In this document: piece by piece, positions 1 to 5,325 of the stretch
Layout of the letters: each line of letters starts with the position of its first letter
Numbering within the stretch: position 1 is the stretch's first letter
Assembly (NCBI GenBank): GCA_965369385.1
Contig: CBDUQP010000159.1
Span: 1 to 6,936 of the forward strand
Reading direction: 5' to 3'
Origin: CBDUQP01 sp965369385
GTDB lineage: Bacteria; Planctomycetota; Phycisphaerae; SM23-33
Length of the DNA stretch: 6,936 nucleotides
Position numbers and translations under genes: made by a program
Notes under the pieces: generated by a model
What the model was told of the DNA's origin: nothing
The model's database searches: none
Seen by the model: the letters and a program-made list of their open reading frames with translations, nothing else

Positions 1-28
1 CTCGCTCTACCAATTGAGCTATCGAGGA
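1..28 (-). tRNA. Partial tRNA, 5' third, probably tRNA-Asn
   Basis: Read on the minus strand from 28 downward, the sequence gives a 7-nt acceptor strand (TCCTCGA), the TA linker at tRNA positions 8-9, and a standard D-arm, GCTC-AATTGGTA-GAGC. The gene then runs off the left window edge before the anticodon, so the isotype is not visible. A 5' end starting TCC followed by this D-arm is typical of bacterial tRNA-Asn, but that is an inference. The same 28 bases recur at 91-118. This copy could be the functional gene or another truncated repeat; only sequence to the left of base 1 would tell. Confidence 0.6.
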
Positions 29-72
29 ATGTATTTAGTTTTCAGTGCTCGAAGCTTTCAACCAGCGGTTAA

Positions 73-90
73 TCCCGATGTACATCGGGA
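73..90. repeat. Perfect 18-bp palindrome
   Basis: TCCCGATGTACATCGGGA equals its own reverse complement. It abuts the truncated tRNA copy at 91-118, exactly where that tRNA's anticodon arm should start. It may be a small dispersed palindromic (REP-like) element or a protein-binding site; only a genome-wide count would show which. It is not followed by a T-run, so it is not an intrinsic terminator. Confidence 0.7.
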
Positions 91-118
91 CTCGCTCTAC
101 CAATTGAGCTATCGAGGA
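91..118 (-). pseudogene. Truncated tRNA 5' third (second copy)
   Basis: This is an exact duplicate of 1-28 in the same orientation: acceptor strand, TA linker and D-arm of a tRNA, probably tRNA-Asn. Here the downstream sequence is visible. Immediately after GAGCGAG, where the anticodon arm should begin, there is a self-complementary 18-bp palindrome (73-90) that gives no 5-bp stem with a 7-nt loop. No good T-arm follows. Five bases at 48-52 (TCGAG on the minus strand) could pair with the acceptor strand, so a badly decayed tRNA-like fold is possible. I read it as a non-functional fragment left by duplication. Confidence 0.55.
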
Positions 119-179
119 ATGTATTTAAATGTATTTAGTTGTACTTCAACCGGCGGTATCGTCACGCCTGCAGCCGATC

Positions 180-219
180 TCGTCAGCCGCCCGTATCGCC
201 CGCCACCCGTATCGTCAGC
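180..219. repeat. Short direct repeats upstream of the flavodoxin-like gene
   Basis: GCCGCCCGTATCG (186-198) recurs as GCCACCCGTATCG (202-214), a 16-bp period with one mismatch. TCGTCAGC occurs at 180-187 and 212-219, and TATCGTCA at 157-164. The rest of 129-381 shows no gene that I can support. The block could be operator-like half-sites for the downstream gene, but the copies are short and the role is unknown. Confidence 0.4.
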
Positions 220-244
220 TTTTCCGACCGATTGCCACGGGCCG

Positions 245-250
245 TATAAT
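245..250 (+). promoter_or_regulatory. Candidate -10 box (TATAAT), distal
   Basis: This is a perfect TATAAT on the plus strand upstream of the flavodoxin-like gene. The best-spaced -35 (TTTCCG at 221-226, 18-bp spacer) is poor, and the TTGCCA at 232-237 lies too close. Use of this box would give a 5' leader of roughly 125 nt. It competes with a nearer candidate at 319-347. Confidence 0.25.
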
Positions 251-318
251 CTAGCGTATCTGCCGAAGATGTCAAGCGCTTGTGTGAAGTTTTTACCACA
301 ATCCGCCCCACTTTTCAA

Positions 319-347
319 CTGCCCGGCCGCCGCGTGCCTGCTACAAT
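319..347 (+). promoter_or_regulatory. Candidate proximal promoter of the flavodoxin-like gene
   Basis: TACAAT at 342-347 matches the -10 consensus at five of six bases. The -35 at 319-324 (CTGCCC, 17-bp spacer) is weak. It would place transcription start around 354, about 28 nt before the ATG, leaving room for the ribosome-binding site GAGAAAGG at 367-374. Confidence 0.3.
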
Positions 348-381
348 TCCCTGAAGCCCTGAAATTGAGAAAGGTTGCCAC

Positions 382-882
382 ATGAAAGTACTAATCGCGT
401 TCTACTCTCGCACCGGACACACACAACGAGCATGCCAACTTCTCGCCGAACAGCTCATCGCCGCCGGGCACCTGCCACAAATCGAAGAACTCACCGATTC
501 CACCAGCCGTAGCGGCATTGTCGGATGGATTCTCGGCGTCAAGGACGCACTCCTCAAGCGTAAGAGCAATATTTCCCCTACTAGCACCGATGCCGCAGAC
601 TTCGACCTCGTCGTGCTCGCTACGCCCGTCTGGGCAGGCACAATGACACCCGCCCTTCGAACCTATATCCACCTCAATGCCCATAAATTCAGCAAAATCG
701 CCATGATGTGCCTCATGGGAAACGCCGGCGACATCGGCACATGCAACGCCATGTCCGCAGCCGCAAAACAGGACCCCATCGCAAAGCTCACCATACGCGA
801 CAAGGAACTCAAACCCGCAGCCGCCGACAGCCTCGCCGACAAAGTCATGCAGTTCGCCCAGGCCATCGCTCAGGCAAATTAG
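382..882 (+). CDS. Flavodoxin-like FMN-binding protein
   Basis: A 166-residue single-domain protein of the flavodoxin fold, predicted to bind FMN and carry electrons in the cytoplasm. It opens with a beta-strand (MKVLIAFYS) running into the FMN phosphate-binding loop S9-R-T-G-H-T14. Around residues 76-95 the motif LVVLATPVWAGTMTPALRTY is the second FMN-contact region usual in this family. MMCLMGNAGD (108-117) forms the next strand and loop. Length matches short-chain flavodoxins and related NAD(P)H:quinone-oxidoreductase-type proteins. The start is supported by GAGAAAGG at 367-374, 7 nt before the ATG. It appears monocistronic: the left neighbour is tRNA debris and the right a long gene-free stretch. 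The redox partner cannot be told from sequence. The family assignment is confident and the exact role is not. Confidence 0.85.
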   Translation: MKVLIAFYSRTGHTQRACQLLAEQLIAAGHLPQIEELTDSTSRSGIVGWILGVKDALLKRKSNISPTSTDAADFDLVVLATPVWAGTMTPALRTYIHLNAHKFSKIAMMCLMGNAGDIGTCNAMSAAAKQDPIAKLTIRDKELKPAAADSLADKVMQFAQAIAQAN

Positions 883-973
883 AGTTCCGCTCCACACGCA
901 GATTTCCAGAAAAGCCCGGCCGCCTGACCGGAATGCTAACGGAAACATGTATAAGAAACGACTTGTGACGACA

Positions 974-1006
974 AAGCCGTAGGCGAAGACGCAAGCCGCA
1001 GGCGGC
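974..1006. repeat. 19-bp-period direct repeat
   Basis: AAGCCGTAGGCG (974-985) recurs as AAGCCGCAGGCG (993-1004) with one mismatch and a 19-bp period; GAC/ACGC words flank both. The second copy also forms a short dyad, GCCGC-AG-GCGGC, at 995-1006. Function unknown. Confidence 0.45.
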
Positions 1007-1190
1007 TCGGATTCTGCAAATACTTTGGGATTTTTGCTTTCAGAGGTGTTGCGTAAACCAAATTTCCATCATTTTGCGTCTTTGCGGAGGCGTTAGTGTT
1101 GCTTTTGCAAAAGATTGCAACGCAAACGTGCAAGCTGAAGCGTTGCCCAAAATACGCAACAAACGCAACGTTTTTGGTAGTTTGTTGCGT
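989..1190. repeat. Cluster of seven TTGCGT/ACGCAA hexamers
   Basis: Exact TTGCGT (plus) occurs at 1049-1054, 1074-1079 and 1185-1190. Its complement ACGCAA occurs at 989-994, 1120-1125, 1154-1159 and 1163-1168. Four of these extend to GTTGCGT/ACGCAAC. By simple composition a given hexamer on both strands would be expected far less than once in 200 bp. The spacing is irregular and both orientations occur, as in arrays of protein-binding sites. I do not recognise the binding protein. Confidence 0.6.
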
Positions 1191-1191
1191 A
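1153..1191. repeat. 12-bp perfect inverted repeat
   Basis: TACGCAACAAAC (1153-1164) is the exact reverse complement of GTTTGTTGCGTA (1180-1191), with 15 bp between. Each arm contains one of the clustered ACGCAAC heptamers, and a third copy lies in the loop at 1163-1169. A smaller nested hairpin, AAACG-CAA-CGTTT (1161-1173), is an alternative fold. It could be a two-site operator or an RNA stem-loop. It lacks a T-run after the right arm, so it is not a standard terminator. Confidence 0.6.
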
Positions 1192-1200
1192 ATTCAGCCA

Positions 1201-1217
1201 GCGATAATATTTATCGC
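1201..1217. repeat. 7-bp dyad, operator-like
   Basis: GCGATAA-TAT-TTATCGC is a perfect dyad with a 3-bp centre, about 115 bp before the kdsA -35 box. The size and AT-rich centre resemble a dimeric regulator site, but no regulator gene lies in the window. Confidence 0.45.
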
Positions 1218-1330
1218 CAAATTAGCCGCACCCTTTCGCCCATCAATGGTCAGTATGTAGATATATGACAGTGCGCGGGCCGTGGCTCGCCGGCAAACAT
1301 TGCGCAACAGAGCCAATATTGCCAACACAC

Positions 1331-1360
1331 TTGACATCCACACTGCCACAATGATATCCA
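1331..1360 (+). promoter_or_regulatory. Candidate kdsA promoter
   Basis: TTGACA at 1331-1336 is a perfect -35 hexamer. The -10 is weak: GATATC at 1353-1358 (16-bp spacer) or TATCCA at 1355-1360 (18-bp spacer). Transcription would start near 1366, which argues that kdsA translation begins at ATG 1421 and not at the TTG at 1367. Confidence 0.4.
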
Positions 1361-1420
1361 TATCCCTTGATTCTGATTGATAATAACTGCAAGCACCATA
1401 CCCGAAAGGTAAAACCAGAA

Positions 1421-2239
1421 ATGCCCCAATGTGCACCTTGTAGTATCGGCAGCGTTAAATTTGGCGGCGGACGATTGTCGTTGATCGCCGGTCCCTGCAT
1501 GGCCGAGAGCCTCGACCTCTGCCGAAACGTCGCCGAACACATGAAAACCGTGTGCGCAGAACTGGGCATTGGCTACATCTTCAAGGCCAGCTTCGACAAG
1601 GCCAACCGCACCAGCGGAAGCAGCTATCGCGGTCCGGGAATGGAGACTGGACTCCAGTGGCTGGCGCAAATCGCTGACGAGTTCGACCTGCCCGTTCTGT
1701 CGGACATCCACGATGCTGACCAGGCAGCCCCGGCGGCCGAGGTCCTCGACTGCCTCCAGATCCCCGCGTTCCTCTGTCGCCAGACAGATCTCGTGGAGGC
1801 CGCCGCCCGCACAGGCAAGACCGTGAACATCAAGAAGGGACAATTCATGGCCCCCTGGGACATGGGCAACGTCGCGCAGAAGGTTCGCGACGCTGGCAAC
1901 GATAACGTGCTGCTGACCGACCGCGGAACGAGCTTCGGCTATAACAGGCTGATTACCGATATGCGCGGGTTCATGCAGATGAAGGAATTCGCACCGGTGA
2001 TATTCGACGCCACGCACTCTATCCAGGAACCCAGCGGACTTGGCGGCATATCGGGTGGACAACGCGAGTTTGCGCCTGTTCTGGCGAAGGCTGCGCTGGC
2101 GGCCGGCGCTGACGGCCTATTCATCGAAACGCACCCAGACCCCGACAACGCCAAATCGGATGCCGCCTGCCAGATCCCGCTGGTCGACATGAAGACCGTC
2201 CTGGCCAAATGCATGGCAGTATTCGAAGCGGTGAATTAA
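1421..2239 (+). CDS. kdsA: 3-deoxy-8-phosphooctulonate synthase (KDO-8-P synthase), metal-dependent type
   Basis: Condenses PEP with arabinose 5-phosphate to KDO-8-phosphate, the committed step to the KDO of LPS inner core; a cytoplasmic (beta/alpha)8 barrel. Near family-standard at 272 residues. Visible motifs: IAGPCMAES (22-30), FKASFDKANRTS (54-65), RGPGMETG (70-77), QIPAFLCRQTDL (113-124), NIKKGQFMAPWDM (136-148), TDRGTSFGYN (166-175) and the C-terminal GLFIETHPDPDNAKSDA. The four metal ligands of the metal-dependent class are present: Cys26, His199, Glu236 and Asp247; the metal-independent class has Asn in place of the Cys. I chose ATG 1421 (GAAAGG at 1404-1409, 11 nt upstream) over an in-frame TTG at 1367, which has no ribosome-binding site and no family-like residues. 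It converges on kdsD, whose product makes its sugar substrate. Confidence 0.95.
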   Translation: MPQCAPCSIGSVKFGGGRLSLIAGPCMAESLDLCRNVAEHMKTVCAELGIGYIFKASFDKANRTSGSSYRGPGMETGLQWLAQIADEFDLPVLSDIHDADQAAPAAEVLDCLQIPAFLCRQTDLVEAAARTGKTVNIKKGQFMAPWDMGNVAQKVRDAGNDNVLLTDRGTSFGYNRLITDMRGFMQMKEFAPVIFDATHSIQEPSGLGGISGGQREFAPVLAKAALAAGADGLFIETHPDPDNAKSDAACQIPLVDMKTVLAKCMAVFEAVN

Positions 2240-2261
2240 CTCGGGCCCGCAGCGTAGCGTC

Positions 2262-3263
2262 TTACTCCTCGTCGGAGACTGATTTCACACCGAGGAGGTC
2301 CTGCACGTCTATGATGCCAACAACGTTGCCCTTGGCGTTTACCACCGGCAGCTCATCGATGCGGAACTTGTTGAGTATTGCCAGTGCCTCGCTGGCCAGA
2401 TCGTCTTCATGGACGTGCTTGGGCCCGTGTGTCATGAAGTCGGCAACCGGCATCGCCATGTAATCCTGGCCTTGATTGCCCATCACCACGCGGCGAAGGT
2501 CCGCATCTGTCAGAATTCCGCTGAGTTTGCTATCTTCATTCACCAGCAACATCGCGCCGCTGCGGCGGTCGGTGGCCTCGGATTGAGCCAATGCATCGCC
2601 AAGTGTCAGCCCGTCCGATACCAGGTTCAAATGCTCGCCGGGACGGAATGTCATTACCTCAGAGACCTTAAGCAGTTTCCTGCCAAGCGCGCCTGCGGGG
2701 TGGAATATCGCGAAATCTTCCGGGCCGAACTGCCTCATCTGCATTACGGTAAGTGCAAGTGCATCGCCCATCGCGAGCATGCACGTAGTGGAAACAGTCG
2801 GCGCCAGCCCGTGAGGACAGGCTTCTTCGACCGGGCCATAATCCAATACCACATCGGCATGGCTGGCCAGCGGGGAATCCTTTGCGCCGGTGACTGCAAT
2901 CATCGCGGCGCGGCGGGCCTTGGTGTGATCCAGCAGGCGAAGTATTTCCTCGGTGGTACCGCTATTCGAGAATGCTATAACCACATCATCCTCGGTCACT
3001 CGTCCCAAATCGCCGTGAAGTGCTTCGACGGGATGCAGGAAAATGCTGCGGGTGCCTGTTGACGCCAGCGTTGCAGACAGCTTCGTGGCGATAATGCCGG
3101 CCTTTCCCAGACCGGTCATCACAACCTGCCCTTTGCAGGCATAGACGCACCTCGCGGCATCGATGAAGGCGTCACCAAGCCGGTCGGCAATATCGAGGAT
3201 CCTCGCGGCTTCCATCCTGAGGACGTTTCGGGCAAATTCGGTATCTACTTTGGGTATGCTCAT
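2262..3263 (-). CDS. kdsD: Arabinose-5-phosphate isomerase (SIS + two CBS domains)
   Basis: Interconverts ribulose 5-phosphate and arabinose 5-phosphate, supplying KdsA; KdsD/KpsF/GutQ family, 333 residues as usual. The SIS sugar-isomerase domain spans about 40-175, with GLGKAG (51-56; the family more often has GxGKSG), HPVEALHGDLG (78-88), SNSG (99-102) and ACPHGLAPTVSTT (148-160). HPAGALGRKLL (188-198) is the family linker. Two CBS domains follow, about 203-265 (ILTDADLRR) and 272-328 (DELPVV, GIIDVQDLL). The ATG at 3263 was chosen because family similarity begins there and a promoter sits directly upstream; the frame stays open to 3431, but that extension is unlike the family and overlaps the promoter. 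No good Shine-Dalgarno is seen; GTG 3269 is an alternative. Among family members, kdsD is favoured by the adjacent kdsA, but paralogue KpsF/GutQ cannot be formally excluded. Confidence 0.92.
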   Translation of the reverse strand: MSIPKVDTEFARNVLRMEAARILDIADRLGDAFIDAARCVYACKGQVVMTGLGKAGIIATKLSATLASTGTRSIFLHPVEALHGDLGRVTEDDVVIAFSNSGTTEEILRLLDHTKARRAAMIAVTGAKDSPLASHADVVLDYGPVEEACPHGLAPTVSTTCMLAMGDALALTVMQMRQFGPEDFAIFHPAGALGRKLLKVSEVMTFRPGEHLNLVSDGLTLGDALAQSEATDRRSGAMLLVNEDSKLSGILTDADLRRVVMGNQGQDYMAMPVADFMTHGPKHVHEDDLASEALAILNKFRIDELPVVNAKGNVVGIIDVQDLLGVKSVSDEE

Positions 3264-3272
3264 TACCACGCG

Positions 3273-3301
3273 ATTATGCTCTTGCAAGCGTCTTGGGTCA
3301 A
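3273..3301 (-). promoter_or_regulatory. Strong candidate kdsD promoter
   Basis: On the minus strand, TTGACC (3296-3301) is followed by a 17-bp spacer and CATAAT (3273-3278), each five of six to the sigma70 consensus at ideal spacing. The -10 ends only nine bases before the kdsD ATG, so transcription would begin within a few bases of the start codon and the mRNA would be leaderless or nearly so. Confidence 0.6.
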
Positions 3302-3478
3302 GACCACTCACGCCGGCTGAGCATATTCTATTCCACATATACATCGCCCGACCAGGCGTGGATAAACGAATACCGCAAGAAGACTTGGGAAATATGGGCA
3401 AACGAAAGATACCGGCTGCGATAAATACCACCGCAACCGCTCATCAGAACCCCTCAGAAAAAGAACAATGCTTCTCCC

Positions 3479-3817
3479 CTACGCCAAACCCAAGCTCAAG
3501 CACCTTTCAAATGCCAGCCCCACAAATGCGATATTCTCATCATCGGCAGATGGATGGTGACGGACCACTCTCGCATTAGCGGTGAAGCTCTCGCTGCTGA
3601 CACCTCGCGGATCAGTGTGAGACACGGAAACCGCCAGATTCACCATGGAATCCACTGGAGGCACCGAATTCGCCGGTATTTCGATAAGCATACCGCCATC
3701 AGATATATTGTGAGCTCTCGTCTTTGCCAGGACATCGCCTGTGTGCCCAAAGACCGTGGCCGGACAACGTGCGTCAACCCGAACTGAGCTTCGTCTTTCA
3801 AGACCTTCATCTGCCAT
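3479..3817 (-). CDS. PilZ-domain protein (predicted c-di-GMP receptor)
   Basis: A 112-residue single-domain PilZ protein, predicted to bind cyclic di-GMP and pass the signal to an unknown partner. Both signature motifs are visible. The arginine motif RxxxR is R9-S-S-V-R13, within LERRSSVRVDARCP. The (D/N)xSxxG motif is N37-I-S-D-G-G42, followed by the usual MLIEIP strand. The rest (ANARVVRHHP, NIAFVGLAFE) fits the closing beta-barrel strands. There is no membrane segment or added output domain. ATG 3817 is chosen because GGGGAGA (complement of 3825-3831) lies 7 nt upstream and the PilZ fold begins at once; the frame is open to 3865, but those residues look non-coding. It lies 144 bp downstream of pyrC on the same strand, so it could be read through from the pyr operon or use its own promoter. 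The target process (motility, exopolysaccharide, other) cannot be inferred. Confidence 0.85.
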   Translation of the reverse strand: MADEGLERRSSVRVDARCPATVFGHTGDVLAKTRAHNISDGGMLIEIPANSVPPVDSMVNLAVSVSHTDPRGVSSESFTANARVVRHHPSADDENIAFVGLAFERCLSLGLA

Positions 3818-3868
3818 CAAATAATCTCCCCAAGAACGCGGACATGAAACTTGACCGAAATGCAATTT

Positions 3869-3887
3869 CTACTGTTTTCGCCAGTAG
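3869..3887. repeat. Small stem-loop between pyrC and pilZ
   Basis: CTACTG (3869-3874) and CAGTAG (3882-3887) are perfectly complementary around a 7-nt loop. On the minus strand it follows the pyrC stop by about 75 nt but is not followed by a run of T, so it is a poor terminator candidate. It would lie in the 5' leader if the pilZ promoter at 3900-3928 is used. Confidence 0.35.
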
Positions 3888-3899
3888 GTAAGTACAAAC

Positions 3900-3928
3900 A
3901 TTCTACCCAAGACACCTCTAAACCGCAA
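3900..3928 (-). promoter_or_regulatory. Candidate promoter of the PilZ gene
   Basis: On the minus strand, TTGCGG (3923-3928), a 17-bp spacer and TAGAAT (3900-3905). The -10 is five of six to consensus; the -35 is only three of six. It would give a leader of about 75 nt before ATG 3817. Confidence 0.3.
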
Positions 3929-3961
3929 GCCACATCCCCGCCACCAATGCTGCGGAAAGTC

Positions 3962-5233
3962 CTAAAGCTCGTATTTGACCCGCCCACCAACGATTGTGCA
4001 TGTCGCCCGCCCAACCAGCTTCCAGCCGTCGTAAGGACAATTTCTACCTTTGGATATGAACTTCTCCGTCCGGACAGTCCAACGCTTTTTAGGGTCAATT
4101 ATGGCAATATCCGCAGGACCACCCTGTTGAAGCACGCCAAGGGGACTATTGATAACCTTGGCTGGGTTCGCCGTCATGCAGGCGAGGAGTGCAGGCCAGT
4201 CCATAATTCCCGTATCTATAAGGGCCTTGGCATACAAGCCCAAAGCGACATCCAGCGAAACAATCCCGAACGGAGCTAGTGCGAACTCCTGTTCTTTTTC
4301 TTCCTTCGAATGCGGGGCATGATCCGACGCGAGACAATCGATCGTGCCGTCGGCTACGCCCTGGCGAAGCGCCACCACGTCTGCGATGCTTCGCAACGGA
4401 GGATTCATCTTGTAGTTTGGATCGTAACTCATGCAGGCAGCATCCGTCAGTAATAGATGATGGCCCGTAGCCTCAGCCGTCACATTCAGGCCCTCGGCCT
4501 TCGCCTGGCGGATCAGCTCAACGCTGTCTGCCGATGATACGTGCTGCACGTGATAACGGGCGCCAGTCCTGCGAACCAGTTCAAGGTCACGCTGGAGCAT
4601 GATAAGCTCACCCGAAGCGGCAATACCGCTGAGCCCCAGTCTCACCGCCACCGGTCCGGAATTCATTACCCCGCCGAACAGATCCGGATCCTGGCAGTGT
4701 TGCATGAGAGCAACATTCAACATCCGGGCATATTGCAGGGCTCGCTGCATAACGGCTGAGTTCGCCACACCCACGCCATCGTCGGAAAACGCCACCGCCC
4801 CGGCATCGAGCATCATGCCCATCTCGGCAAGTTCTTCGCCCTGGCTTCCTTTGGTCACGCAGCCCACCGGCAACACGCGAGCCTTTCCGGCATTGGCCAT
4901 TCGCTGAAGCACATACAGGATAGCCGTTTCATTATCCTGCGGAGGATGGGTGTTCGGCATGGCACATATGGTGCTGAAACCGCCCGCGACTGCGGCGCCG
5001 GCTGCACTGGCGATGGTCTCTTCTTCCTCGTGGCCGGGCTCACGACAGTGTACGTGAATATCTATCAGCCCGGGGCATACGATCTTACCCTTGGCATCGA
5101 TAACTACTGACGCCTCGGAAGTGACCTCGCCAATCTTCTTGACGAAACCATCGGCGACGGCGACATCGGCTATCTTGTCAACGCCTCCCGCCGGATCGAT
5201 CACCCGTCCATTTTTTATGAGTATATCGTACAT
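3962..5233 (-). CDS. pyrC: Dihydroorotase, class I
   Basis: Catalyses reversible ring closure of N-carbamoyl-aspartate to dihydroorotate, the third step of de novo UMP synthesis; cytoplasmic zinc amidohydrolase. The 423-residue length is typical of the class I (long) enzyme. Metal ligands and catalytic residues can be placed: His60 and His62 with Arg64 in DIHVHCREPG, Asp151 in AFSDDGV, His179 in MQHCQDPDLF, His231 in YHVQHVSS, and Asp304 in LASDHAPHS. The Asp at position 151, where class II enzymes use a carboxylated lysine, supports class I. CAMPNTHPPQDN (90-101) is the substrate-binding segment. ATG 5233 begins MYDILIKNGRVIDP, the standard N-terminus; a weak GGGAT lies upstream. The frame stays open to 5491, but that stretch lies inside pyrB and is unlike any dihydroorotase. 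It is third in the pyrR-pyrB-pyrC operon, 92 bp after pyrB. Confidence 0.96.
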   Translation of the reverse strand: MYDILIKNGRVIDPAGGVDKIADVAVADGFVKKIGEVTSEASVVIDAKGKIVCPGLIDIHVHCREPGHEEEETIASAAGAAVAGGFSTICAMPNTHPPQDNETAILYVLQRMANAGKARVLPVGCVTKGSQGEELAEMGMMLDAGAVAFSDDGVGVANSAVMQRALQYARMLNVALMQHCQDPDLFGGVMNSGPVAVRLGLSGIAASGELIMLQRDLELVRRTGARYHVQHVSSADSVELIRQAKAEGLNVTAEATGHHLLLTDAACMSYDPNYKMNPPLRSIADVVALRQGVADGTIDCLASDHAPHSKEEKEQEFALAPFGIVSLDVALGLYAKALIDTGIMDWPALLACMTANPAKVINSPLGVLQQGGPADIAIIDPKKRWTVRTEKFISKGRNCPYDGWKLVGRATCTIVGGRVKYEL

Positions 5234-5325
5234 CTCAGATCCCGTGTTTTTTGGAAGGGCATTCTGTAGCAAACCAGCCCCATGTTTTTTCGACGGGCGT
5301 ACTGCAACACATCCTGCCCGCAGAG

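Larger units (their letters stand above)
1..127. repeat. 37-bp direct repeat with 90-bp period
   Basis: Bases 1-37 and 91-127 are identical. Each copy holds a tRNA 5' third plus about ten bases of its upstream flank (GTATTTA at the end). The 10-mer AATGTATTTA is then immediately repeated at 128-137 and continues as GTT, as it does after the first copy. Downstream of each copy there is also a similar word (TTTCAACCAGCGGT at 57-70, CTTCAACCGGCGGT near 144-157). The pattern fits a tandem duplication of a 90-bp unit with later small deletions. The window begins exactly at a repeat boundary, so more units may lie to the left. Confidence 0.8.
883..1330. other. Gene-free region rich in short repeats
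   Basis: I see no supportable gene on either strand here. Short open frames exist, but they lack ribosome-binding sites and family motifs. From about 960 to 1220 the stretch is dense in TTGCGT/ACGCAA words and dyads, listed separately. CTTTTGCAAAAG at 1102-1113 is a perfect 12-bp palindrome and TTGCGCAA at 1300-1307 a perfect 8-bp one. No T-rich intrinsic terminator is evident after the flavodoxin-like gene. Confidence 0.6.

Noticed and set aside
14..385. Plus-strand open frame of 123 codons at the left end
   Set aside because: It crosses the duplicated tRNA fragments, its translation contains the same peptide twice because of the 90-bp repeat, and it has no family motif or ribosome-binding site.
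915..942. CCGG-bounded stem after the flavodoxin-like gene as a terminator
   Set aside because: The stem is only about 4 bp and is not followed by a T-run.
391..948. Minus-strand open frame of 185 codons
   Set aside because: It is antisense to the flavodoxin-like gene, glycine/cysteine-rich as expected of a shadow frame, with no motif or credible start.
883..1200. CRISPR array or DnaA-box origin
   Set aside because: The repeats are only 6-12 bp, irregularly spaced and in both orientations, with no uniform spacers, and I saw no DnaA-box match (TTATCCACA type).
1367..1420. TTG start giving an 18-residue KdsA extension
   Set aside because: It has no ribosome-binding site, would sit at the predicted transcription start, and the residues are unlike KdsA.
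1250..2062. Minus-strand open frame of 270 codons
   Set aside because: It lies opposite kdsA, whose motifs are unmistakable; the antisense translation has no recognisable domain and reflects codon bias.
3264..3431. Upstream extension of kdsD
   Set aside because: The family N-terminus starts at 3263, and a good promoter occupies the extension.
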